The translations under genes and the position numbers were made by a program. Of a DNA stretch of 64,000 nt, positions 7,289 to 16,328 are shown in pieces. The DNA is from Xanthomonas sp. Lineage in GTDB: Bacteria > Pseudomonadota > Gammaproteobacteria > Xanthomonadales > Xanthomonadaceae. The notes beneath the pieces were generated by a model. The model made no database searches. It was not told the origin of the DNA and saw only the letters and a list, made by a program, of their open reading frames with translations. The stretch spans positions 124,001 through 188,000 of the forward strand of contig NZ_JAFIWC010000006.1 in the NCBI RefSeq assembly GCF_017163755.1, in the 5' to 3' direction. Every line of letters begins with the position of its first letter. Within the stretch, counting starts at the first letter, position 1.

Positions 7289-9826
7289 TCAGCCCGAGAA
7301 ATCGAGCATGCGGTCCGGCTCCAGATGCACCAGGCCATCGGGCAACGCGAATTTGGGATTGCCGCTCTCGCCCCCCAAGAACGGATGCTGGCTGGCCTTG
7401 ACCGTGAACTCGCCCGGGCAGGCGAAGGTGATGTCGCCGCCTTCCAGGGTGATGCTCGTCTGTCCGGCCTGCAGCACGATCTTCTGCTGCGCCAGCACGT
7501 CGATGCGGGAATCGGTGGCGGTGACCGTCACCGCCTGGTCGGCCAGCAGTTCCAGGGTGCCGGTGTGCGCCTGCAGGCTCACCGGCCCGGCCGCGGCGAT
7601 CAGCTTGATCGGCCCGCTCTGCGCGAACAGCGCGGCGTGCTGACCGGAGACCGCCGACAGCGTCTGCCCGGCGCTCAGGTGCGCATCGTCCTGCACCGTC
7701 AGCTGCAGGTTCTGCCCGGCATAGGCCACGCCGCTGGCCGGAGTGGTCCAGGCGACGTGGTCGGGCGATTCGCCGAGCAGGCGCGCCTCGGCGAAGCGTT
7801 CCACCGGGTCCTGGCCCTCGCGGCTGCCGTCGGCCGGCTTGGTCGCCGGCTGGCCGCCGACCGCGCCGGCGTACTTGCCCTGCGCCTGCGGGTCGATCGC
7901 CTCGCGCAGCCGGGTCACGCTGGAGTGGGCGTCCAGGCCGGGCACCTGCTGCTGGGTCAGGGTGTCGTGCAGCGCCTGGGCGGTGCGCTCGGCGCCCTGC
8001 AGCTGGGCCACCGCCTCGGCCACGTCCAGCGCGGTCGAGGCGCCCTGGGGGCGGGCGCTGCTGGACAGCAGCAGGCCTTGCGCGGCATGCACGTTGCCCC
8101 AGCCCTGCGAGGCCAGTTCGAAGCCCTGGCCGCGCAGCGCGCCGCGCGCGGTGTCGCTGTGCTGGATCAGGTAGCCCAGCTCCAGCCGGGTGTCGGCCAG
8201 CGAAGTGTGCAGGCGCGTGCGCAGCTGGCCCGGGGTGTCGTCCAGCAGCCATTGCTGGGTGCCGCTGCCGTCGTGCGACTGGGTGTGCAGGCCGCTGAGC
8301 GTGCCGGGGTGGCTGGCGCTCTCGTCCAGGCCGCCGCCGAACGGCGGAGCGACCTCGCCGTTGTACAGCTGGCCGGTGATGCGCGGCTGGTCCAGGTCCC
8401 CGTGCAGGAACTCCACCAGCACCTCGCTGCCGATGCGCGGCAGGAAGTGGCTGCCCCAGTTGGGGCCGGCCACCCACTCGGCCACCGGCACCCAGGTGCC
8501 GGCGCTCTGGTCGCCCGGCGCATGGCCGGGCTCGGCGCTGGCGCTGTCGCTCAGGCCGCCCGGCGTGGGCTGCGCGCCGCGCTGCCACGGGAACTGGATC
8601 CGCACCTGGTGGTCGCGGCTCGGGCTCACCGCCGCATCGGCCACGCCGACCACCCGGGCGCTCTGCGGCCCGTGCATGCGCGGGCGGTCCTGCGGCAGCG
8701 CGCGCAGCGGCGTGGCCGCCGGCACCGCCAGGAAGCGGTTGCGGTAGCTGCCGTGCTCCAGCTCCGGCGCATCCAGCAGCGCGACGATGCCCTGGCCCAG
8801 GTTGTTCACCGCCACGTGCTCGACCGACACCGGGACGAAGCGCTGGCCTTCGTGCTGCGCGTGCTGGCTCAAGGTGAACACCGCCCCGGCCGACAGCACG
8901 CGGGCGCTGCCGGCACCGGCGTGCAGCGTGTGCGGCACGCGCAGCGCGTCCAGTCGCGCCTGCGCCTGGGCCTGCGCGGCCGCGTCCTGGGCGAAGCGCC
9001 CGGCGCGCGGCTGCACGTAGACCTCCAGCGGCGGCAGCCCGCCGGCCTGCGCCTGCGCCTGCGCGTTGACCGCGCGCAGTTGCTCGCTGTGCCAGCTGGC
9101 CACCGTGCTGGCGGTGGGCACCACGCCGCGGCGCTCGCCAAAGGCGCTGATCGCATCGTCGGCCTCGGCCATGTCGCTGCGGTGGAAGCGGATCGTGCCG
9201 CTGTCCGGCGCCTGCGCCTGCGGGTCGAAGACCACCAGCGTGGCCGCGGCGGCCTCGCTGTCCTCGCCCTGCGCGTGCTCGTAGCGCCACGCCAGGCCGG
9301 CCTCGGCCAGCAGGCGGGTGACGAAGGCCCAGTCGGTCTCGCGGTACTGGGTGGTGATCGGGTGCGTGGGCAGTGCGGCCTGCAGCTCGAAGCGGAACGC
9401 GGCCTGCGGGTAGTCGGCGAAGATCCGCTCGCAGATCGCGCGCGCGTCCAGGTCCTGGAACACCAACGCGTTGCGCCGCAGCTCCAGCAGCGCCGTCCAC
9501 GGCTCCAGGGTCAGCCGGTAGCGGGCCAGGCCGCCGTCGCCGCCCAGCTGCGCCACCGCCGTGCACAGGCCCTGCCAATGGCGCTGGGTGCCGTCGGCCT
9601 GGCGCAGTTGCAGGTCCAGCGGCTGCTCCAGCAGCGCGTCGGCCTCGAGGAACGCCGAAGTGGCCAGGCACTCGATCTGCAGCCGCGTGGCCCCGCAGAC
9701 CGCTTCCTGCCCATGGAAGCGCTCCACCACCAGCCCCTCCAAAGGGGCGCGCAGTTGGATCAGGCGGGCGTGTTGGGACGGCTGCGCCAGACCAGCAAGG
9801 GCGACGGCCAGAGTCGGCATATCCAT
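7289..9826 (-). CDS. vgrG: VgrG spike protein (TssI), left module
   Basis: An 845-residue T6SS spike protein. Order: N-terminal gp27-like part (residues 1-380, with YRETDWAFVTRLLAEAGL, a hallmark of the family), gp5-like OB-fold (VRIQFPWQRG near 420, NWGSHFLPRIGSEVLVEFLHGD), then a long DUF2345-type extension (from about 490) ending in a beta-helix-like repeat region (ITLEGGDITF). It lies only 10 nt beyond tssL and 24 nt before its effector, so it is probably transcribed with tssJKL. The C-terminal extension is where cargo usually binds. It resembles the right-hand VgrG in layout but the C-terminal tails differ. Confidence 0.95.
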   Translation of the reverse strand: MDMPTLAVALAGLAQPSQHARLIQLRAPLEGLVVERFHGQEAVCGATRLQIECLATSAFLEADALLEQPLDLQLRQADGTQRHWQGLCTAVAQLGGDGGLARYRLTLEPWTALLELRRNALVFQDLDARAICERIFADYPQAAFRFELQAALPTHPITTQYRETDWAFVTRLLAEAGLAWRYEHAQGEDSEAAAATLVVFDPQAQAPDSGTIRFHRSDMAEADDAISAFGERRGVVPTASTVASWHSEQLRAVNAQAQAQAGGLPPLEVYVQPRAGRFAQDAAAQAQAQARLDALRVPHTLHAGAGSARVLSAGAVFTLSQHAQHEGQRFVPVSVEHVAVNNLGQGIVALLDAPELEHGSYRNRFLAVPAATPLRALPQDRPRMHGPQSARVVGVADAAVSPSRDHQVRIQFPWQRGAQPTPGGLSDSASAEPGHAPGDQSAGTWVPVAEWVAGPNWGSHFLPRIGSEVLVEFLHGDLDQPRITGQLYNGEVAPPFGGGLDESASHPGTLSGLHTQSHDGSGTQQWLLDDTPGQLRTRLHTSLADTRLELGYLIQHSDTARGALRGQGFELASQGWGNVHAAQGLLLSSSARPQGASTALDVAEAVAQLQGAERTAQALHDTLTQQQVPGLDAHSSVTRLREAIDPQAQGKYAGAVGGQPATKPADGSREGQDPVERFAEARLLGESPDHVAWTTPASGVAYAGQNLQLTVQDDAHLSAGQTLSAVSGQHAALFAQSGPIKLIAAAGPVSLQAHTGTLELLADQAVTVTATDSRIDVLAQQKIVLQAGQTSITLEGGDITFACPGEFTVKASQHPFLGGESGNPKFALPDGLVHLEPDRMLDFSG

Positions 9827-9836
9827 ATCGACGTAC

Positions 9837-10628
9837 TCACGGCAGGGTGATCGTAATGTGTGCGGTGCGCTGCGGCATCTGCACCACTTGGTTGTAGGCG
9901 GCCATGCGCTGTTCGGTCTGGTGGTCCAGGTACAGGCGCAGACCGAAGAAGCCGATCACGCCGAAGCCGGCCACCAGCGCCGCCGGCAGCCACAGTGGCA
10001 CCACGCGGCGCAACGCATGGCGCACGTTGTCCGGCGGCGGCCAGTGCGGCGCGAAGCCGGTGCGCTTGCCCTTGAAGTAGACGATCTCGTCGCCCAGGCG
10101 CGCGGTCAGGTAGCCGAGCTTTTCCGGCCCTTCCAGCCGGTACTTGCCTTCGAAACCCAGCAGCAGGCAGTAGTGGTAGATCTCCAGCGACGGCAGGCGC
10201 ACGGCGCCCTGGCGGCGCAGTTCTTCCAGGCGGTCGAAGAAATGCTCGCCGGCCAGGTGCTCGCCGAACAGGCGCAGCTGCAGTGGATTGCGTTCCCAGG
10301 TTTCGTGCAGCGCCGAGGGCTGCGACAGGATCGCTTCGTCCACCGCGGCGCAGAACGCGTACTTGGCCGCGTAGATGTCCTCGGCGGAGATGCCGAGCTT
10401 GACCGCGCCGCGTTCGACGCCGTCGAGGAACTTCTGCACCGACTGCACGAACGACTCGGTGTCGCCGGGCATCTGCCCGCGCTTGAGCAGCAGCAGCAGG
10501 TAGAAGCCGTCGGCCATCAGGTCGAGCAGGCTCTGCGGCGTGGACGGCTGCGCGCTCGCCAGGCCATGCGGGCCCTGCGACGTCAGCGAGGGCATCGGGC
10601 CCGGGGTGGGGGGCAGCGAATTCATCAT
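9837..10628 (-). CDS. tssL: T6SS membrane complex protein TssL (DotU/IcmH family)
   Basis: A 263-residue inner-membrane protein: a proline-rich cytosolic N-tail, the DotU cytosolic domain (about 33-190, with AKYAFCAAVDE), and a single C-terminal transmembrane helix at 211-233 followed by a short periplasmic tail. It has no OmpA-like peptidoglycan-binding domain, the short form of the family. Start overlaps the tssK stop by 4 nt (ATGA), so the two are coupled. The usual partner tssM does not follow; a vgrG does. Confidence 0.92.
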   Translation of the reverse strand: MMNSLPPTPGPMPSLTSQGPHGLASAQPSTPQSLLDLMADGFYLLLLLKRGQMPGDTESFVQSVQKFLDGVERGAVKLGISAEDIYAAKYAFCAAVDEAILSQPSALHETWERNPLQLRLFGEHLAGEHFFDRLEELRRQGAVRLPSLEIYHYCLLLGFEGKYRLEGPEKLGYLTARLGDEIVYFKGKRTGFAPHWPPPDNVRHALRRVVPLWLPAALVAGFGVIGFFGLRLYLDHQTEQRMAAYNQVVQMPQRTAHITITLP

Positions 10629-11959
10629 GAGGTCACCGCGACGAGTTCCATCTTCAGGTCATGAATGCCGGCCGGCACGTACAGCATCATAGACTGCGCC
10701 TTGAGCATGCGCTCGTACAGCGGCCCGCGCGCTTCCACGGCGAAATAGTAGCTGCCCGGACGCACCGGGATCGCCGCCGGCACCTGCGCGGCATGGGTCA
10801 GCTTCACGCCCGGCAGCGCCGACAGCACGCACTTCTCCACATCGTCCGGCGCGCCGACCTTAAACCGCACCGGCACCGTCTGCACCAGTTCCGGCCCCGG
10901 CATGTCAGCCGACACGCTGAGGTAGAACGCGGCGTTCTCGTCGATCCGCTGCGAATCGATCCGGCCCAGGTGGAACGAGGGCTTGACCTCGGTCAGCGCG
11001 ATCTTGAAGTAGCGCGCCGAGATCACCGTGTCCAGCAGGTCGCGCACGATCTGGAACAGGCGCTGGAAGCACGCTTCCGGCGCGGCGTGGTTGTACCGGG
11101 GCAGGTCGTTGAGCTGGTAGGCGTTGGAGAACGTCAGCAGCGCGCCGGCCATGCGCAGCAGTTCCTGGTGCAGGCGCTCGGGATGCAGCTGCGGGTGATG
11201 GAACAGGTGCGACAGCGCGCCGAACGACGAGCAGGCGGTGTGCAGCAGCCAGAACGAGGCGATGTCGCCGGAGCGGAATTCGATGATGTGCTGCGACGGT
11301 TGCCGGTGCAGGCCGTACAGCGCGTCGACCTTGGCCTGCAGCGAATCGAGCAGGCCGCGCAGTTCGCGGTACAGCGTCGGCGAGGCGTCGATCTGCGCGC
11401 ACGGCGGGATGAAGTCGTCGTCCAGCTCGAAGCCGCCGGTCGGGGTGCGGCGCACGCGCGCCACCGGCACGGTCACGTACGGATCGCGCGGATTGTCGTC
11501 GGTGAGCAGCTTCACCGCCTTGCTCAGGTACGCCAGTTCCGATTCGGCCGCATCGGTGTACAGGTCGCTGGTCGGCCGGTTGAGCTGCTGGTAGCGCGCC
11601 AGCTGCGAGCCTTCCGGGTCGCTGCAGTTGCCGCCGTCGTCGCGCAGCAGCGGCAGCGCCAGGTACACCGTGGTGGTCTGGATGCCGGCCGGCAGGTCCT
11701 TCAGCGACAGCGCATCGGGCAGGGCGTCGTGCGCCGGCGCGTCGTAGGACTCGCCGTCGGGGAACACCACCGACAGGTCGAGCGCGCGCAGGCTGCCGCT
11801 GGCCATGCTCTGCGGATCGAAGCGGATCCGGCGCGAGCCCCAGGCATAGGGATGCAGGGTCTGCGCGAGATCCTGCAGCCTGGCTTCGTGATAGGTGTCC
11901 TGGCGCTGGAAATGCTGCGGCCGGAGGAACAGCCCTTCGCCCCAAAATACTTTCGACAT
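10625..11959 (-). CDS. tssK: T6SS baseplate protein TssK (ImpJ/VasE)
   Basis: A 444-residue protein. The open frame extends further upstream, but the internal ATG at 11959 gives the family N-terminus MSKVFWGEGLFLRPQHFQ, so I use it. TssK trimers connect the TssEFG baseplate to the TssJLM membrane complex; the N-terminal part binds the wedge and the C-terminal part binds TssL/TssM. Length and the N-terminal signature fit the family well. The 176-nt gap from tssJ includes a tandem copy of a 12-base unit (tactacagcacg at 12096-12119), and a secondary promoter there cannot be excluded. Confidence 0.95.
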   Translation of the reverse strand: MSKVFWGEGLFLRPQHFQRQDTYHEARLQDLAQTLHPYAWGSRRIRFDPQSMASGSLRALDLSVVFPDGESYDAPAHDALPDALSLKDLPAGIQTTTVYLALPLLRDDGGNCSDPEGSQLARYQQLNRPTSDLYTDAAESELAYLSKAVKLLTDDNPRDPYVTVPVARVRRTPTGGFELDDDFIPPCAQIDASPTLYRELRGLLDSLQAKVDALYGLHRQPSQHIIEFRSGDIASFWLLHTACSSFGALSHLFHHPQLHPERLHQELLRMAGALLTFSNAYQLNDLPRYNHAAPEACFQRLFQIVRDLLDTVISARYFKIALTEVKPSFHLGRIDSQRIDENAAFYLSVSADMPGPELVQTVPVRFKVGAPDDVEKCVLSALPGVKLTHAAQVPAAIPVRPGSYYFAVEARGPLYERMLKAQSMMLYVPAGIHDLKMELVAVTS

Positions 11960-12135
11960 CCTGCTTACATGAGACACGAGTCTATCCCTGGATTTGAAGA
12001 GGTCGGTTCGCACCGATCCGGCCGCCCGTCGCGGCCGGCCACGGGCGGCAAGGCCACGCGCGCCTACCGCAGATTCCTTGCCGACGGGCAACCGATACTA
12101 CAGCACGTACTACAGCACGCGCGCGCAGGCAGGCG

Positions 12136-12744
12136 CTAGCGCGACGGGGCGCAACGCACCGATGCCAGGCTGCCGGGGTCGCCCGACAGGCGGGTGATCA
12201 GCGCCGGGCTGTCGGTGGTCAGCGCGCAGGCATGGATGCCGATGGTGATGCCCTGGGTCGGCAGTTCCTTGCGCCGCGTATCGAAGGCCAGGCGCCAGCG
12301 GCCCTCGGCCGGCGCGCGGAACAGCGCCACCACGCCCAGGGTGGTGGTGCCGTCGGACATCTGCTCGTTCAGTTCCTGGCGCGCGCTCGGCGTCAGCACG
12401 ATCTCGTTGACCGACAGCAGGTCCGCGCCCAGCGCGGCCTGCTCGCCGGCCTGGTCGAGGAAGGCGGTGAACGGCGCCTGCTCGAAGCGCTGCGCGCTGC
12501 GCAGGTGGTAGATCTTGACCACCGCCGCGGTGGCGCGCTTGTCGTTGCCCGCATTCAGGTTGCTGCCGGCGAGCAGCCGCAGCGGGATCACCGGCGGCGC
12601 CTCGGGTTCGGCTTCCTTGATGCCTACCGCCTCCAGGGTCTTGTCCACCGCCTTGCCGAGGCCGCCGCTGGCGCAGCCGGACAGGGCCAGCGTGGCGGCA
12701 AGAAGGGCCAACAGAAAATTGAAACGATGAGCGGATATGTTCAT
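12136..12744 (-). CDS. tssJ: T6SS outer-membrane lipoprotein TssJ (SciN/VasD)
   Basis: A 202-residue lipoprotein. Start at the ATG 12744, which opens a lipoprotein signal (LALSGCASGG, lipobox LSGC). The mature domain (VVKIYHLRSAQRFEQAPF..., FRAPAEGRWRLAFD) is typical of TssJ transthyretin-like folds that anchor TssM to the outer membrane. First gene of the leftward arm, divergent from the TPR lipoprotein gene across a 264-nt spacer. Two cysteines near the C-terminus may form a disulfide. Confidence 0.92.
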   Translation of the reverse strand: MNISAHRFNFLLALLAATLALSGCASGGLGKAVDKTLEAVGIKEAEPEAPPVIPLRLLAGSNLNAGNDKRATAAVVKIYHLRSAQRFEQAPFTAFLDQAGEQAALGADLLSVNEIVLTPSARQELNEQMSDGTTTLGVVALFRAPAEGRWRLAFDTRRKELPTQGITIGIHACALTTDSPALITRLSGDPGSLASVRCAPSR

Positions 12745-12867
12745 GCTTGCTCTGGAGTGGCGGACGGGGAGGCGATCCGCATTCAGCCACTCAGGGGGCC
12801 GTCGCCCCTGGGCGGCGCGCCCGACCGCCCGTGCAGAGATCGCAGCATGGGGCAGACTCTGGCCGGC

Positions 12868-12896
12868 TTGACGCGGTCGTGGAACGCCACTATACC
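12868..12896 (+). promoter_or_regulatory. Sigma70-type promoter for the rightward tss operon
   Basis: TTGACG (12868-12873) and TATACC (12891-12896) are separated by exactly 17 nt, in the spacer between the divergent arms. This would place transcription start near 12903 and a ~105-nt leader before the TPR lipoprotein gene. No sigma54-type GG/GC element was seen in the spacer. Confidence 0.6.
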
Positions 12897-13008
12897 CGGT
12901 CCTATTTGCACCTGTACACTTACGGAACAACGCATAGACCTGGCTCACCCTGTCTTCACATCGGCGGCTCCAGGTTTAACTTTAGGATTGGTTTTTGCAG
13001 AGGAAGTC

Positions 13009-13632
13009 ATGATGACGGTAGTCAAGGGGCTGGGCACTTTCCGGCCGATGTTCGCACTCGTTTTGCTCGTCGCTCTCGTCGGTTGCGCCTCCACGCCGAA
13101 GAAGGCTCCGCCGCCGTCGTTCGACGCCACCATGTCGCGCGCCGAAGCCGAGGTCACCAGCGGCAGCGCCGAACAGGCCCTGAAGACTTTCGAAGACGCC
13201 GGCCGTGCCGATCCCACCCGCAAGGAGCCGTGGGTGCGCATCGCGCAGCTGCAGTTCGACCGCGGCAACTACGCGCGCGCCATCGTCGCGGCGCAGGAAG
13301 TGCTGCAGCGCGATCCCGACGACCTGGTCGCCGACGGCGTGCTGACCGTCGCCGGTTTCCGCATCGCCAACCAGTCGCTGCAGCGCCTGCAGGGCCGCGG
13401 CGCGCTCGCCTCGGACACCGCGCGCAAGGAGGCCGAGGCGCTGGCCACCACGCTGCGCGCGACCATGGGCGACGACATCCTGCAGCCCGACGAGCCGAAG
13501 AAGCCGCGCAAGCCGGTGCGCAACACGCGCCGCGCCGCATCGTCGGCCGCCCCGGCTGCGAAGGACCCCGCGCCGGCCAAGGAAACGCCCAAGGCGTCGG
13601 CCGATCCGTTCCAGAACCTGGGCGGCAACTGA
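13009..13632 (+). CDS. TPR-containing lipoprotein heading the tss operon
   Basis: A 207-residue lipoprotein (lipobox LVGC, Cys26) with about two tetratricopeptide repeats (residues 45-110: EQALKTFEDAGRADP, YARAIVAAQEVLQRDP) and a lysine/proline/alanine-rich, low-complexity C-terminal tail. Two in-frame ATGs (13009 and 13012) follow AGAGGAAG. Genes of this kind are seen in front of tssB in xanthomonad T6SS loci, but the role is not one of the core Tss functions. An assembly or localisation factor in the periplasm is a reasonable guess. 49 nt before tssB. Confidence 0.8.
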   Translation: MMTVVKGLGTFRPMFALVLLVALVGCASTPKKAPPPSFDATMSRAEAEVTSGSAEQALKTFEDAGRADPTRKEPWVRIAQLQFDRGNYARAIVAAQEVLQRDPDDLVADGVLTVAGFRIANQSLQRLQGRGALASDTARKEAEALATTLRATMGDDILQPDEPKKPRKPVRNTRRAASSAAPAAKDPAPAKETPKASADPFQNLGGN

Positions 13633-13681
13633 CCGGTCATCCCGGCCTTCCCCCCAAGCCCCAAACGTCAGGAGACACCCC

Positions 13682-14182
13682 ATGGCTAAGAAGGAAAGCG
13701 TCCAGAAACGTCTGCAGAAGATCCGGCCGCCGCGCGTGCAGCTGACCTACGACGTGGAAAAGGGTGACGCGATCGAACAGAAGGAACTGCCGTTCGTGGT
13801 CGGCGTGCTTGGCGATTTCAGCGGCAACCCCGAGCAGCCCCTGGCCAAGGTCAAGGACCGCAAGTTCGTCAACGTCGACCTCGACAACTTCGACGAGGTG
13901 ATGGAAGGCATGGCGCCGCGCGCGGTGTACCGCGTGCCCAACAAGATCAGCGACGCCGGCGGCGAGTTCGGCGTGGAGCTGAAGTTCAAGTCGATCGACG
14001 ACTTCCGTCCCGAGGCCGTGGTCGAACAGGTCGAGCCGCTGCGCAGGCTGCTCGAGTCGCGCACCAAGCTGGCCGACCTGCGCAACAAGCTGGCCGGCAA
14101 CGAGAAGCTCGAAGACCTGCTCACCGACGTGCTGAACAACACCGAACAGCTGAAGAAGCTGGGTCGGGAAAAGGGGGAGTAA
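13682..14182 (+). CDS. tssB: T6SS sheath small subunit TssB (VipA/ImpB)
   Basis: A 166-residue protein with family features: N-terminal VQLTYDVEKGD, the central PFVVGVLGDFSG motif, FVNVDLDNFDEVM, and the C-terminal helical LRNKLAGNEKLEDLL. TssB and TssC form the contractile sheath around the Hcp tube. A good AGGAG precedes the ATG (cAGGAGacacccc). tssC follows after 3 nt, consistent with the stoichiometric pair. Confidence 0.97.
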   Translation: MAKKESVQKRLQKIRPPRVQLTYDVEKGDAIEQKELPFVVGVLGDFSGNPEQPLAKVKDRKFVNVDLDNFDEVMEGMAPRAVYRVPNKISDAGGEFGVELKFKSIDDFRPEAVVEQVEPLRRLLESRTKLADLRNKLAGNEKLEDLLTDVLNNTEQLKKLGREKGE

Positions 14183-14185
14183 TCA

Positions 14186-15679
14186 ATGGCAGAGGTTTCG
14201 AGTGCCGCCGATAATTCGGCGCCCGCCACGCTGGCAGAGGTAGGACTGCTCGACCAGATCGTCGAGCAGAGCAAGGTCGCCAAGTCGGAGACCGAGCACC
14301 AGCGCGCGAAGGACATCATCTCCGAGCTGGCCAAGGAAGTGCTGGAAGGCACCGTCGTGGTGTCGGACAACCTCAACCTGACCCTGGACGCGCGCATCGC
14401 CGAGATCGACCGGATCATCTCCGAGCAGTTGAGCGCGGTGATGCACGCGCCGGAGTTCCAGAAGCTGGAAAGCAGCTGGCGCGGCCTGCACTACATGTGC
14501 CAGCAGACCTCCACCGGCGTGGCGATGAAGATCAAGGTCTTCAACTCGCCGAAGCGGGACCTGGTCCGCGATTTCAAGTCGGCGATCGACTTCGACCAGA
14601 GCGCGCTGTTCAAGAAGGTCTACGAGGAAGAGTTCGGCACCTTCGGCGGCGCGCCGTTCGGGGCGCTGGTCGGCGACTACTACATCGGCCGCCAGCCGGA
14701 GGACATGTACTTCGTCGAGCAGATGTCGCACGTGGCCGCCGCGGCGCACGCGCCGTTCATCTCCGCCGCGGCCGAATCGATGTTCGGCCTGGAGACCTTC
14801 ACCGACCTGGGCAAGCCGCGCGATCTGGCCAAGGTGTTCGACACCGTCGAATACGCCAAGTGGAAGTCGTTCCGCGAGTCGGAAGACAGCCGCTACGTCG
14901 GCCTGACCATGCCGCGCTTCCTCGGCCGCCTGCCGTACAACCCGAAGGACGGCACCACGGTCGAAGGCTTCAACTTCGTCGAAGAGGTCGATGCCGCCGA
15001 CCACAGCAAGTACCTGTGGTGCAACACCGCCTACGCGATGGCCACGCGCCTGACCAAGGCGTTCGAGGACTACGGCTGGTGCGCGGCGATCCGCGGCGTG
15101 GAAGGCGGCGGCCTGGTCGAGGACCTGCCGACCCACACCTTCCGCACCGACGACGGCGAAGTGGCGCTGAAGTGCCCGACCGAGATCGCGATCACCGACC
15201 GCCGCGAGAAGGAGCTCAGCGACCTGGGCTTCATCCCGCTGGTGCATTGCAAGAACACCGACTACGCCGCGTTCTTCGGCGCGCAGTCGGCGCAGAAGCC
15301 GAAGAAGTACAACACCGATTCGGCCAATGCCAATGCGATCCTGTCGGCGCAGCTGCAGTACATCTTCGCCGTGTCGCGCATCGCCCACTACCTGAAGGCG
15401 ATGATGCGCGAGAAGATCGGCAGCTTCGCCTCGGCGCGCAACGTCGAGGATTTCCTGAACCGCTGGATCTCCCAGTACGTGTTGCTGGACGACAACGCCG
15501 GTCAGGAAGCCAAGGCGCAATACCCCTTGCGGGAAGCGTCCGTACAAGTTTCGGAAGTGCCGGGCAAGCCCGGTGTCTACCGCGCGGTGGCCTTCATCAG
15601 GCCGCATTTCCAGCTCGATGAGCTGTCTGTTTCGTTGCGTCTGGTGGCCGAACTGCCGGCTGGTACCAAGAAGGCGTAA
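14186..15679 (+). CDS. tssC: T6SS sheath large subunit TssC (VipB/ImpC)
   Basis: A 497-residue protein of usual length for the family. Recognisable features include LESSWRGLHYMCQQT near residue 93, FGALVGDYYIG, LPYNPKDGTTVEGFNF, the CAAIRGVEGGGLVEDLP segment and the C-terminal RPHFQLDELSVSLRLVAELP, in the region recognised by the ClpV/TssB interface. Polymerises with TssB into the sheath. ATG preceded by GGGGGAG overlapping the tssB end. Confidence 0.97.
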   Translation: MAEVSSAADNSAPATLAEVGLLDQIVEQSKVAKSETEHQRAKDIISELAKEVLEGTVVVSDNLNLTLDARIAEIDRIISEQLSAVMHAPEFQKLESSWRGLHYMCQQTSTGVAMKIKVFNSPKRDLVRDFKSAIDFDQSALFKKVYEEEFGTFGGAPFGALVGDYYIGRQPEDMYFVEQMSHVAAAAHAPFISAAAESMFGLETFTDLGKPRDLAKVFDTVEYAKWKSFRESEDSRYVGLTMPRFLGRLPYNPKDGTTVEGFNFVEEVDAADHSKYLWCNTAYAMATRLTKAFEDYGWCAAIRGVEGGGLVEDLPTHTFRTDDGEVALKCPTEIAITDRREKELSDLGFIPLVHCKNTDYAAFFGAQSAQKPKKYNTDSANANAILSAQLQYIFAVSRIAHYLKAMMREKIGSFASARNVEDFLNRWISQYVLLDDNAGQEAKAQYPLREASVQVSEVPGKPGVYRAVAFIRPHFQLDELSVSLRLVAELPAGTKKA

Positions 15680-15737
15680 CGCTTGTTGTTGTCGTAGCGT
15701 CGAGGGACGGAGATCCCATGTTTTGCAGTTGACGCAA

Positions 15738-15780
15738 TGTCCTTCGGGACAGGCAAATAACCGCCGGGCCCTCGCCCGGC
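15738..15780 (+). other. Two RNA hairpins in the hcp leader
   Basis: Within the 141-nt tssC-hcp spacer, TGTCC-TTCG-GGACA (15738-15751) forms a perfect 5-bp stem with a UUCG tetraloop, and GCCGGGC-CCTC-GCCCGGC (15763-15780) a perfect 7-bp stem. Neither is followed by a U tract, so they look like mRNA processing or stabilising elements rather than terminators. They would mark the 5' end of an hcp transcript. Confidence 0.6.
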
Positions 15781-15820
15781 AAATCAATCTCACGGAAGAC
15801 CGGAACTTAGGAGACCAGAT

Positions 15821-16318
15821 ATGCAGCACGCGTTTCTTTCTATCGATACCATCAAGGGTGAATCGCACGACGACAAGCACAAGGACTGGGTGGAGATCAA
15901 GTCGTTCTCCCAGGACTTGCTGCAGCCGCGCTCGGCCACGGCGTCCACCGCCGGCGGTCAGTCGGCCGCTCGTGTGAACCTGTCGCCGATCGAGATCGTC
16001 AAGGCGATCGATCTGTCCACCACCGCGCTGAACCAGGCGTGCGCCAACGGCACCACCTTCCCCAAGGCCCGCATCGAGTTCATGCGCGCCGACAAGGACG
16101 GCAACGCCATCAACTACTACCTGGTTGAGTTGATGAACGTGCTGGTGCACCGCGTCACCACCACGGTGGACGAGGACGGCATGCCGCAGGAAGTAGTCCA
16201 GCTCAGCTTCGGCGCGATCAAGTGGACCTACAACCAGCAGAAGCCGGAAGGCGGAATCGGCGGCAAGGCGGTTGCGCAGTGGAGTGCCACCAAGAACATT
16301 CCCAACTACACCGTTTGA
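15821..16318 (+). CDS. hcp: T6SS tube protein Hcp (TssD)
   Basis: A 165-residue Hcp. Family features: N-terminal FLSIDTIKGESHDDKHKDW, then IEIVKAIDLSTTALNQACANG, the ARIEFMRAD strand and the C-terminal LSFGAIKWTYNQQKPEGG. Hexameric rings stack into the inner tube and are secreted. A strong AGGAG (cttAGGAGaccagat) precedes the ATG. hcp is framed by hairpins on both sides, unlike its neighbours, suggesting that its mRNA is made or kept at higher level than the rest of the operon. Confidence 0.97.
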   Translation: MQHAFLSIDTIKGESHDDKHKDWVEIKSFSQDLLQPRSATASTAGGQSAARVNLSPIEIVKAIDLSTTALNQACANGTTFPKARIEFMRADKDGNAINYYLVELMNVLVHRVTTTVDEDGMPQEVVQLSFGAIKWTYNQQKPEGGIGGKAVAQWSATKNIPNYTV

Positions 16319-16328
16319 TGCTTGTTTT

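Noticed and set aside
7011-9671. Very long open frames on both strands across vgrG
   Set aside because: They are arginine/alanine-rich shadows of the vgrG frame caused by high GC; no domain or start supports them.
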